DNA of 64,000 nucleotides from an uncultured Roseburia sp. (GTDB lineage Bacteria; Bacillota; Clostridia; Lachnospirales; Lachnospiraceae): NCBI GenBank assembly GCA_934309475.1, contig CAKRDK010000001.1:62001-126000 (forward strand), written 5' to 3'. Position 1 is the stretch's first letter. Each line of letters starts with the position of its first letter. The position numbers and the translations under genes were made by a program. Of this stretch, positions 10,060-17,931 are shown piece after piece. The notes below the pieces were generated by a model. The model was not told the DNA's origin. It was given only the letters and a program-made list of their open reading frames with translations, and made no database searches.

Positions 10060-11234
10060 CAGAGCGTGTGATACCAAAACGTCTGGCGAATGTGTTACTT
10101 ATGTTTTTGTGTACCATCGCATTCACATACCTTCTTTGCCTGCGTCATAATTTTTTGATAGATGAAAGTTTATGTGTTATTTTTATTGACCTCATTTTCT
10201 TTGGACTTTTTCTGATGGGGTTAGAGCATAATCGTATTCATGGTAAAATCCGCGGAAATGCGGCCACCTCGTACCGGAAAATCACGGTTGTATATGCAGC
10301 GTTATGTGTGTATGCAATTATATTAGATTTTATGCCATCTTTTACGAAACCGGTGATTGTGATACCGATTTTAATGGCGGTGTTTGCGTCAGACAGGATA
10401 GCGCTTGTGGCGGGGATGTATTTTAGTGCCATGCTGTGTTTCTTTGGAAATGCGAGTATTTATGAGATGCTGACATATCTTTTCATGGTTATGTTCGGCT
10501 GCATGCTTGCGGATTTTATGAAGGAAAAGAAATACCGCATCTGGATTGGCATGATTTTGTTTGCCATTTCCGTGATGGTTCCGGCAGTGCTAGACTATTT
10601 TTACAATCGGGAACTCAATATCAGGGTGATGGCATTTGGAATCGGAAGCGGTATTTTGCTGCAGTTTGTGCTGCTGTTTTTGTACCGGAGACCGGAGTTA
10701 GAACAGGAGACGGATATTCCGGGAATGTTAGATGCAATGATAAAAGAAGATTATCCGCTTGCAAAAGAAATCCGGCAGTTTTCAAAATCAGAGTATAACC
10801 ATGCCATCCGTGTGTCCAATATTTCCTACCGCTGTGCGCTGCGCATCGGTGCAGATGAAAAAATCGCGGCGGCGGCAGGTTTTTATTATCGACTTGGGAA
10901 ATTAGAGGGCGAGCCGGTTGTTAAAAACGGCGTGAAACTTGCGGAAAATTATTTTTTCCCGGAAAAGGTGGTGCAGATTCTAAGAGAGTATGGCGGGGAG
11001 GAAGAACTGCCATCAAGCCTTGAATCTGCGATTGTACATATGGTTGATGCCGTGGTGAAAAAATTAGAAGTCTTAGACAAGCAGACCATTGAGAGTGAGT
11101 GGAACCAGGATATGGTGGTATACCAGACCCTAAACGAACTTTCCTCCCAGGGCGTCTATGACAAAGCTGGCATGAGTATGAATTTATTTTTAAAATTAAG
11201 AGAACAGCTTGTAAAAGAGGAGGGATTGCTTTGA
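10056..11234 (+). CDS. PgpH-position membrane protein with degenerate HD domain
   Basis: In Bacillus this slot (phoH - X - ybeY) encodes the c-di-AMP phosphodiesterase PgpH, which has an extracellular 7TMR-HDED domain, seven TM helices and a cytoplasmic HD domain. Here the 392-residue protein starts directly with membrane helices (about seven, to residue 215), so the ectodomain is absent. The HD region is recognisable (EYNHAIRVSNISYRCALRIGA), but the motif that should read YYHDIGK reads YYRLGK: His-Asp is lost with a one-residue deletion. The DNA is clean and in frame. Catalytic loss is inference. It overlaps phoH and ybeY by 4 bases each. Confidence 0.85.
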   Translation: MTERVIPKRLANVLLMFLCTIAFTYLLCLRHNFLIDESLCVIFIDLIFFGLFLMGLEHNRIHGKIRGNAATSYRKITVVYAALCVYAIILDFMPSFTKPVIVIPILMAVFASDRIALVAGMYFSAMLCFFGNASIYEMLTYLFMVMFGCMLADFMKEKKYRIWIGMILFAISVMVPAVLDYFYNRELNIRVMAFGIGSGILLQFVLLFLYRRPELEQETDIPGMLDAMIKEDYPLAKEIRQFSKSEYNHAIRVSNISYRCALRIGADEKIAAAAGFYYRLGKLEGEPVVKNGVKLAENYFFPEKVVQILREYGGEEELPSSLESAIVHMVDAVVKKLEVLDKQTIESEWNQDMVVYQTLNELSSQGVYDKAGMSMNLFLKLREQLVKEEGLL

Positions 11235-11725
11235 GTTTACAGATTGAAGAAGAAACAGAAGTTGTATTCGATTTTGCATATAAAGAACTGGCAGAACGTG
11301 TGGTTGAATTTACCATTGACCATGAAAAATTCCCGTTTGAGGCTGAGGTGAATCTGACTCTGACAGATAACGAGGGAATTCATGAGATTAATAAAGAATA
11401 CCGCGAAATCGACAGACCTACAGATGTACTTTCATTTCCGCTGATTTCCTATGAGACAGCGGGAGATTTTTCGAATGTGGAGGATGAGGATGACAATTTC
11501 AACCCGGATACCGGGGAGGCTATGTTAGGAGACATCATTATCTCCGTTCCAAAAGTAAAGGAACAGGCAAAGGAATACGGACATAGCGAAGAAAGAGAAT
11601 ATGCTTTTCTAATTGTGCACAGTATGCTTCATCTTTTCGGGTATGATCATATGACACCGGAAGAGGCTTCCTTTATGGAGGACAAGCAGAAAGAAATTTT
11701 AAACGAACTGCACATTTTTAGATAA
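11231..11725 (+). CDS. ybeY: Endoribonuclease YbeY (rRNA maturation)
   Basis: Zinc-dependent single-strand RNase involved in 16S rRNA 3' end maturation and ribosome quality control. The 164-residue protein carries the metal-binding motif HSMLHLFGYDH near residue 130-140 (the HxxxHxxGxxH pattern) and the conserved EINKEYREIDRPTDVLSFP. The start is TTG at 11231 with GAGGAGG about 7 bases upstream, overlapping the previous stop by 4 bases. An acidic insert (VEDEDDNFNPDTGE) precedes the conserved LGDIIIS strand. No era gene follows, unlike in Bacillus. Confidence 0.96.
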   Translation: MSLQIEEETEVVFDFAYKELAERVVEFTIDHEKFPFEAEVNLTLTDNEGIHEINKEYREIDRPTDVLSFPLISYETAGDFSNVEDEDDNFNPDTGEAMLGDIIISVPKVKEQAKEYGHSEEREYAFLIVHSMLHLFGYDHMTPEEASFMEDKQKEILNELHIFR

Positions 11726-11748
11726 AAGAAAGAGAAAGGAACAATACC

Positions 11749-12858
11749 ATGAAAAAAAGAATTGTAATGTCGCTTTTGGTAGTGGCAGCTATGAGCACAA
11801 TGCTGTTTGGATGCAAAAAGAAAGAGGAAGTAAAAAATGATACCGAGACAGCGGTTGTGGAGACAGAGCAGGAAGAGGAGACAGAAGAGACGAAGGATGG
11901 CATGAAACGCAGTTATACCACCGGTGAGTGGATTGATGCAGACATTGCTTCACAGAGACCGGTTGCAGTCATGATTGAGAATACCAAGATGGCATTGCCA
12001 CAGTACGGAATCAACTCCGCAGATGTTGTCTACGAGTCACCGGTAGAAGGCTCCTACACCAGATTGATGGGAATTTTTCAGGATTACTCCGGATTCGAGC
12101 GTCTTGGAAATGTCAGAAGCTGCCGTCCATATTACTGTTATTTTGCAATGGAATTTGATGCAATCTATATTCACTACGGAGAATGTATGTATGCAACCGA
12201 CATCTTAAACAGTGGCGAAGTTGATAATTTAGATGGAATCGAAGGAAAAATCGACAGTCTGTTATTCTATCGTACAAGTGATAAGAAACAGCCACACAAT
12301 GCGTATATTTCCACACAGGGAATCGAAGATGCCATTGCTTACAAGGGCTATGATACCACTTATTCGGATGACTATACCGGACATTACCAGTTCGCCGGAG
12401 ATGATGAGACTGTAACATTAGACAATGGAGAGGATGCAGTTGTTGTAAAACCATATTATTTCTATAATAAGCCTTGGTTTGAATACAATTCAGAAGATGG
12501 TTTATACTATCGTTATCAGTTCGATGATAAACAGGTGGATGCCCTGACGGATGAGCAGACTGCAGTTAAAAACATTATTTACCAGTACTGCGACAGCAGC
12601 GTCATTGACCAGAACTATGGATATCTGGATATTAACTTAACTTCCGGTGGAAGTGGAAAATACTTTACAAACGGCAAAATGATTGATATTACATGGACAA
12701 AAGGCGGAAATCATGAGCCGACTCATTACTATGACTCTGAGGGAAATGAAATCACATTGAATCAGGGAAAAACCTGGGTATGTATCATCGAAAATGATTA
12801 TGCAGACAAGTGTTCTGTTTACAGCAGCGTTGAGGAGTTTGAAAACGCTTCCAAATAA
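11749..12858 (+). CDS. DUF3048 lipoprotein (YerB-like)
   Basis: Exported lipoprotein of unknown function. Residues 1-21 form a lipoprotein signal peptide with lipobox MLFGC (Cys near residue 21), followed by a Glu/Thr-rich linker. The 369-residue protein then has the two-part DUF3048 fold: RPVAVMIENTKMALPQYGI and YESPVEGSYTRLMGIF in the first half and FTNGKMIDITWTKGG in the second. It starts 23 bases after ybeY with AGAAAGGA upstream. Bacillus YerB is the nearest named relative. Confidence 0.93.
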   Translation: MKKRIVMSLLVVAAMSTMLFGCKKKEEVKNDTETAVVETEQEEETEETKDGMKRSYTTGEWIDADIASQRPVAVMIENTKMALPQYGINSADVVYESPVEGSYTRLMGIFQDYSGFERLGNVRSCRPYYCYFAMEFDAIYIHYGECMYATDILNSGEVDNLDGIEGKIDSLLFYRTSDKKQPHNAYISTQGIEDAIAYKGYDTTYSDDYTGHYQFAGDDETVTLDNGEDAVVVKPYYFYNKPWFEYNSEDGLYYRYQFDDKQVDALTDEQTAVKNIIYQYCDSSVIDQNYGYLDINLTSGGSGKYFTNGKMIDITWTKGGNHEPTHYYDSEGNEITLNQGKTWVCIIENDYADKCSVYSSVEEFENASK

Positions 12859-12882
12859 AACATGAAACATTAAGGAAAGAAA

Positions 12883-14544
12883 ATGAGTACAAGAAAAAAG
12901 AATAGCTCGAATCTGCTGGTGCAGGGCTCTATCTTAGCGATGGCGTCCATTGTCAGCAGAATCATCGGGCTGATTTACAGAATTCCATTAACTGCAATCA
13001 TTGGAGACGTCGGAAATGACTATTATGGCTGTGCGTTTGAAATTTATAATATTCTGCTGATTATTTCTTCCTACAGTCTTCCGTTGGCAGTGTCTAAACT
13101 GGTATCTGCCGGAGTGACAAAGGGACGCAAGAAGAATGTATACCGGATTTTAAAATGTGCATTTTTGTTTGCCTTGATTTCCGGTGCAGTGGCAGGCTGT
13201 ATTTTATTTTTCGGGGCAGAATTCATTACGGCAAACATCATGAAGACCCCGTACAGTGTCTTTGCGGTAAAAGTTTTGGCACCGACACTTCTGGTGGTGG
13301 CAATTCTTGGCGTAATCCGTGGATATTTTCAGGGGCTTGGAACCATGATGCCGAGTGCGGTCTCGCAGGTGTTAGAGCAGATTGTGAATGCGGTCGTCAG
13401 CGTGTGGGCAGCGTATGTCCTCTTTTCCTACGGTGCAAAAGTAGGCGCTATCTTAGGAAATCCGGATAACTATGCGGCTGCATACGGTGCGATGGGTGGA
13501 ACTATCGGAACCGGAGCAGGCGCAGTCGTTGCACTGCTGTTTGTCGGATTTGTATATCTGATTTATATGAGATTGTATAAACAGCAGATGAAGCGCTCTA
13601 GGGAGCACGAAGTGGATTCTTATCGTTATACCTTTCACATTTTAATTATGACGGTAATTCCGGTATTGCTTAGCACGACAATCTATAACTGTAGTTCTAT
13701 TATAGACCAGATTTTATTTAAGCATATTGCAAATGCGCAGGGATATGATGCAGGACAGATTAGTATCTGGTGGGGCAAATATTCCGGAAAGTATCGGACC
13801 CTCATTAATGTGCCGATTTCCATTGCATCTGCGTTGGCGGCATCCTCAGTGCCGAGCCTTACGGCGGCGTTTTCGGAGGGAAAAGATAAGCTTGTGCGTG
13901 CCCAGATGCAGTCGGCGATTCACTATATTATGGTGATTGCATTCCCGTGTACGGTAGGGATGGCGGTTCTTGCGTCCCCGATTTTACAGCTTTTATTCCA
14001 GGATGATTCCAAACTGGCAGCCCAGATGCTGCAGGTGGGAGCCGTATCCATTCTGTTTTTCTCATTGTCCACATTGTCGAATGGGCTTTTGCAGGGCGTC
14101 AACCGTATGAAAGAGCCTGTGAAAAATGCAGTGATTGCGTTGGCGGCACATCTTGTCCTGCTTTGTGTGATGATGTATCAGTTAAAATGGAATATTTACG
14201 CTGTCATTTATGCAAATGCGGCATTTGGACTCTTTATGTGTCTTTTGAATGCCCATTCCATCAAAAAATACAGTGGCTACCGGCAGGAGTTGAAAAAGAC
14301 ATTTGTAATTCCTTTGGCGGCATCTGCTGGAATGGGAGTTGTGGTCTGGCTGCTTTATTTCCTGTTAGAGAAAGCATTCCATAACAATATTGTCGGAACA
14401 ATCGCTGGAATTCTTGTGGGTGCCTTTGTCTATTTTGCCCTGCTTTTACTGCTTCACGGAATGGATGAAGAAGACTTGTCGAAATTCCCGAAGGGTGATG
14501 CGCTGATTCGTCTGGCACATAAATTGCACCTTTTACGTTCCTAA
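12883..14544 (+). CDS. Polysaccharide/lipid II flippase family protein (SpoVB/YtgP/MurJ-type)
   Basis: Multi-helix inner-membrane transporter of the MOP superfamily, which flips lipid-linked cell-wall or polysaccharide precursors. The 553-residue length and about 14 hydrophobic segments fit. The N-terminus VQGSILAMASIVSRIIGLIY is the family start, with SYSLPLAVSKLVS and NVPISIASALAASSVPSL in conserved positions. Sequence alone does not say whether it serves vegetative wall synthesis (YtgP/MurJ-like) or spore cortex (SpoVB). It follows the DUF3048 gene by 24 bases. Confidence 0.92.
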   Translation: MSTRKKNSSNLLVQGSILAMASIVSRIIGLIYRIPLTAIIGDVGNDYYGCAFEIYNILLIISSYSLPLAVSKLVSAGVTKGRKKNVYRILKCAFLFALISGAVAGCILFFGAEFITANIMKTPYSVFAVKVLAPTLLVVAILGVIRGYFQGLGTMMPSAVSQVLEQIVNAVVSVWAAYVLFSYGAKVGAILGNPDNYAAAYGAMGGTIGTGAGAVVALLFVGFVYLIYMRLYKQQMKRSREHEVDSYRYTFHILIMTVIPVLLSTTIYNCSSIIDQILFKHIANAQGYDAGQISIWWGKYSGKYRTLINVPISIASALAASSVPSLTAAFSEGKDKLVRAQMQSAIHYIMVIAFPCTVGMAVLASPILQLLFQDDSKLAAQMLQVGAVSILFFSLSTLSNGLLQGVNRMKEPVKNAVIALAAHLVLLCVMMYQLKWNIYAVIYANAAFGLFMCLLNAHSIKKYSGYRQELKKTFVIPLAASAGMGVVVWLLYFLLEKAFHNNIVGTIAGILVGAFVYFALLLLLHGMDEEDLSKFPKGDALIRLAHKLHLLRS

Positions 14545-14572
14545 GGAAAAACAATGGTATAAAATGAAAAAA

Positions 14573-14627
14573 AATGCAAATACTATCTGTGGTGATGAAA
14601 ATGAAAAAAACAGTTAGTATTTGCATT
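14573..14627 (+). repeat. 12-bp inverted repeat enclosing a translation start
   Basis: AATGCAAATACT (14573-14584) and AGTATTTGCATT (14616-14627) are exact reverse complements around a 31-base loop. The loop holds the GTGGTG ribosome site and the ATG at 14601. No T run follows, so it is not a terminator. Confidence 0.5.
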
Positions 14628-14972
14628 CTTTGTGTTCTGGCACCTGCAATTTTGATAGGAATCTTTTGTTCTATCCGGAAAGAAAAGAGTTATGATGTGC
14701 CGGAGGAAAACAATCTGGCACAGGAACAGGTGACAGAAGAGACAACGGAAGAAATTTTATCGAGCATGCAGGTGGAGCCGGTCTTTTCTTATGTGATGGT
14801 TGAGGAAGCAGGATATCTTGTCGTCTATGAGCGGGATATGCAGCAAATTTTTTTGGAGACGAGAATCCCATATTCAAAACTGGATGATAAACTGCAAAAA
14901 GAGATTTCTGCCGGGAAAAAATTTGAGACGGAAGAGGCCGTTTACGATTTTCTTGAGAATTATTCCAGCTAA
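14601..14972 (+). CDS. Small exported or membrane-anchored protein, BofC C-domain-like
   Basis: No firm identification. From the ATG at 14601 (GTGGTG 6 bases upstream; ATGs at 14574 and 14595 are alternatives) it encodes 123 residues. There is one N-terminal hydrophobic segment (SICILCVLAPAILIGIF), an acidic linker, and a compact C-terminal domain with YLVVYERDMQQIF and an ending AVYDFLENYSS. The ending resembles small Clostridia proteins annotated as BofC C-terminal-like (sporulation checkpoint). I make that link from memory of the pattern, not a search. It sits between the flippase gene and a flavoprotein. Confidence 0.6.
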   Translation: MKKTVSICILCVLAPAILIGIFCSIRKEKSYDVPEENNLAQEQVTEETTEEILSSMQVEPVFSYVMVEEAGYLVVYERDMQQIFLETRIPYSKLDDKLQKEISAGKKFETEEAVYDFLENYSS

Positions 14973-15072
14973 ATCCGGGGGAAACAGATTGAATGTTTTT
15001 AGCTTGTATGCTAAAATAACCGTGGCGTTTCAGGCGTTTTTAAGAAGATAAGAAAATGAACAGGTGAATTGA

Positions 15073-16326
15073 TTGGGAAAACAGAACGAAAAAAACTATG
15101 ACATTGCCATTATAGGCGCGGGTGCCGCCGGAATGACTGCTGCAATCAGTGCAGCGAGAAGCGGTGCAAAAGTGGTGCTGATTGAGCACATGGACCGTGT
15201 CGGTAAGAAAATCTTAGCGACAGGCAATGGAAAATGTAATTATACAAATGAAGATCAGGTGTTAGAACGCTATCGTGGCGACCATCCGGAATTTATTCTG
15301 CCGGTAATGGAGCAGTTCGGGTTTGAAAAGACGGTAGCGTTTTTTCAGGAGCTTGGTATCTATCCAAAAGTGAAAAATGGTTACTATTATCCGGCAAGTG
15401 AGCAGGCTGCCTCTGTTTTAGATGTGCTGCGGATGGAACTTGCGTATTTAAAAGTTTCGTTTTTTTTAGCATGTGAGCTAAAAAAAATTACAAAGAAGGA
15501 CAATTTTTTTGTGACGGACACAAATCAGGGACAGATTGTCAGCAAAAAACTGCTATTTTCGACCGGATTAAAGGCGTCTCCGAAGACGGGAAGTGACGGA
15601 AGCGCAATTCCATATATTGAAAAGTTCGGACACCACTTCAAAGATGTTGTGCCGGCACTTGTGCAATTGCAGGGAAAACAGCCATTTTTCAAGGCTTTTG
15701 CAGGAATTCGTGCAGAAATTAACGCAAATTTATACATAAATGACGCATATGTGACAAGCGAAAGAGGAGAACTCCAGCTCACCGATTACGGTGTTTCCGG
15801 GATTCCGATTTTTCAGTTGAGTCGGTTTGCATCCAAAGCGTTAAAACGGAAGGAAACGGTTAAAATCTTACTTGATTTTGCGCCGCAGCTTGGTGGAAAA
15901 GAACTGTTCCGCCTTTTAGAGGAGCGCATGCATCAAAACGGAAAGGACAAGACAGTGGCGGAGGCACTTGTCGGATTATTCAACCGCAAGCTGATTGATG
16001 TACTGCTCAAAGAAGCACAGATTCCGGCGGGCGAAAAGGCAGTTTCGGTGAAAAAGGCGGAATTGAGCCGCCTTGGCAAAACGATAAAAGAATTCCGTGT
16101 CGATATTATCGGAACGAAATCGTTTGAGCAGGCACAGGTCTGCGCCGGTGGAGTTGCAACGGAGGAAGTACACCCGCAGACGTTAGAATCGAAACTGGTA
16201 AAAGGACTCTATTTTGCCGGTGAAGTGCTTGATATTGATGGCACCTGCGGCGGTTACAACCTCCAGTGGGCGTGGTCGAGCGGCTATGTAGCGGGACGTC
16301 AGGCGGCATTGGCCTGCCAATCATAA
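15073..16326 (+). CDS. HI0933/BaiN-type flavoprotein (NAD(P)/FAD-dependent oxidoreductase)
   Basis: Flavoprotein of the HI0933/YhiN family; physiological substrate unknown. The 417-residue protein shows the dinucleotide-binding DIAIIGAGAAGMTAAISAA at the N-terminus, the family signature GKKILATGNGKCNYTN near residue 50-65, and the C-terminal FAD contact YFAGEVLDIDGTCGGYN followed by LQWAWSSG. Translation appears to start at a TTG (15073) with AGGTGA 6 bases upstream. The COG2509 flavoprotein follows 14 bases later, so two flavoproteins sit in tandem. Confidence 0.93.
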   Translation: MGKQNEKNYDIAIIGAGAAGMTAAISAARSGAKVVLIEHMDRVGKKILATGNGKCNYTNEDQVLERYRGDHPEFILPVMEQFGFEKTVAFFQELGIYPKVKNGYYYPASEQAASVLDVLRMELAYLKVSFFLACELKKITKKDNFFVTDTNQGQIVSKKLLFSTGLKASPKTGSDGSAIPYIEKFGHHFKDVVPALVQLQGKQPFFKAFAGIRAEINANLYINDAYVTSERGELQLTDYGVSGIPIFQLSRFASKALKRKETVKILLDFAPQLGGKELFRLLEERMHQNGKDKTVAEALVGLFNRKLIDVLLKEAQIPAGEKAVSVKKAELSRLGKTIKEFRVDIIGTKSFEQAQVCAGGVATEEVHPQTLESKLVKGLYFAGEVLDIDGTCGGYNLQWAWSSGYVAGRQAALACQS

Positions 16327-16340
16327 GAATGGAGATTACG

Positions 16341-17927
16341 ATGATTCGAATTAATCAGATAAAGCTTCCGATTACCCATACAAAAGAGAACCTGACGGAA
16401 AAAATATACCGGCAGCTTCATATTGCGGAATCGGATTTGTTAGAAGTTCATATTGTAAAAAAATCAATCGATGCAAGAAAAAAGCCGGAGCTTTTTTATG
16501 TGTATGCAGTGAATGTCAAAGTGAAAGAGGAAGCTGCGCTCTTAAAGCGAAACCGTGACAAAAATGTCATGGCGGTTACAGAGCGTCACTATAAGATTCC
16601 GCACGTTAAGGAAGGCGCGGTTACAGAGCGTCCGGTGATTATCGGAGCCGGCCCGGCAGGGCTTTTTTGTGCGTACATCCTGACACTGTCTCATCTTGCT
16701 CCGATTGTGCTCGAGCGCGGGAAAAAAGTAGAAGAGCGGACGGAGGATGTTTTAAAATACTGGGAGACCGGCATTTTAGATACAGCTTCTAATGTACAAT
16801 TTGGAGAAGGTGGTGCGGGAACGTTTTCAGATGGAAAATTAAACACCTTAGTCAAGGACCCGGTCGGACGAAACCGTTTTGTCTTAGAAACGTTTGTGAA
16901 ATTCGGTGCGCCGGAAAAGATTCTCTACGAGAATAAACCGCACATCGGAACTGATATATTATCAAATGTAATTGCGAAAATGCGGGAGTTTATGATTCAA
17001 AACGGTGCGGAATTTCATTTTGAGACCTGTGTGACAGATTTTGACATACAGGATGGAAAAATCTGTGCCGTGGAATGTAATCATAAGACATGGATGCCTT
17101 GCAGTACATGCGTTCTGGCATTGGGACACAGTGCGAGAGATACATTCCGCGTGTTAGCCGAGCGGAATTTTGCGATGATGGCAAAAGCGTTCGCGGTAGG
17201 ATTCCGTGTGGAGCATCCACAGGAGATGGTGAACCGCAAACAGTACGGGGAATTGTATTACGATAAACTTCCGGCAGCACCTTATAAGGTGACGGCAAAC
17301 TTAGAGAACCACAGGGGCGTCTATTCTTTTTGCATGTGTCCGGGAGGATTTGTGGTAAATGCTTCTTCTGAGGAAGGACGCCTTGCCGTCAACGGAATGA
17401 GTTATTCAAAACGTGACAGCAAGAATGCAAACAGTGCCATCATTGTCTCTGTGACACCGGATGACTTTGACGGGGAAGATGCACTCAGCGGGGTGCGGTT
17501 CCAGGAAATGTTAGAGGAGCGCGCTTACAAGCTTGGCGGCGGCAAAATTCCACAGCAGCTGTTTGGCGATTATTGTGAGAAGAAAGCATCGGTTTCCTAC
17601 GGAGCGTTTGAAAGCCAGACCAAAGGGCAGGCAACACTTTGCAATTTGCGTGGACTTTTGCCGGAAGAATTGGAGGAATCTTTTATCGAGGGAATGCATC
17701 ACTTTGCACACTCCATTCATGGATTTGACAGGGCGGATGCGATTGTCTCCGGTATCGAGAGCCGGACGTCTTCTCCGGTGCGGATTACGCGTGATGAGAG
17801 ATTTGAGGCAAACATAAAGGGAATCTATCCCTGCGGAGAAGGAGCCGGATATGCGGGCGGCATTATGTCCGCTGCAATGGACGGGTTAAAGGTTGCGGAG
17901 GCAATCATAGAAAGGCATGGTTATTAG
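16341..17927 (+). CDS. Uncharacterised FAD-dependent dehydrogenase, COG2509 type
   Basis: Flavoprotein of unknown substrate. From the ATG at 16341 (GGAG 6 bases upstream) it encodes 528 residues. An N-terminal domain of about 85 residues (IRINQIKLPITHTKENL...) precedes the Rossmann motif VIIGAGPAGLFCAYIL at about residue 98, then NVQFGEGGAGTFSDGKLNT, a hallmark of this family, and the C-terminal FAD site IYPCGEGAGYAGGIMSAAMDG. An earlier in-frame ATG at 16266 lies inside the upstream gene and is unlikely. The end touches the mutS start region. Confidence 0.92.
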   Translation: MIRINQIKLPITHTKENLTEKIYRQLHIAESDLLEVHIVKKSIDARKKPELFYVYAVNVKVKEEAALLKRNRDKNVMAVTERHYKIPHVKEGAVTERPVIIGAGPAGLFCAYILTLSHLAPIVLERGKKVEERTEDVLKYWETGILDTASNVQFGEGGAGTFSDGKLNTLVKDPVGRNRFVLETFVKFGAPEKILYENKPHIGTDILSNVIAKMREFMIQNGAEFHFETCVTDFDIQDGKICAVECNHKTWMPCSTCVLALGHSARDTFRVLAERNFAMMAKAFAVGFRVEHPQEMVNRKQYGELYYDKLPAAPYKVTANLENHRGVYSFCMCPGGFVVNASSEEGRLAVNGMSYSKRDSKNANSAIIVSVTPDDFDGEDALSGVRFQEMLEERAYKLGGGKIPQQLFGDYCEKKASVSYGAFESQTKGQATLCNLRGLLPEELEESFIEGMHHFAHSIHGFDRADAIVSGIESRTSSPVRITRDERFEANIKGIYPCGEGAGYAGGIMSAAMDGLKVAEAIIERHGY

Positions 17928-17931
17928 AAAA

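Noticed and set aside
10840..10920. Frameshift as the reason for the missing HD pair in the PgpH-position gene
   Set aside because: The reading frame and flanking conserved residues continue on both sides, and the gap is a whole codon, so it is a substitution/deletion in the protein and not a visible frame error.
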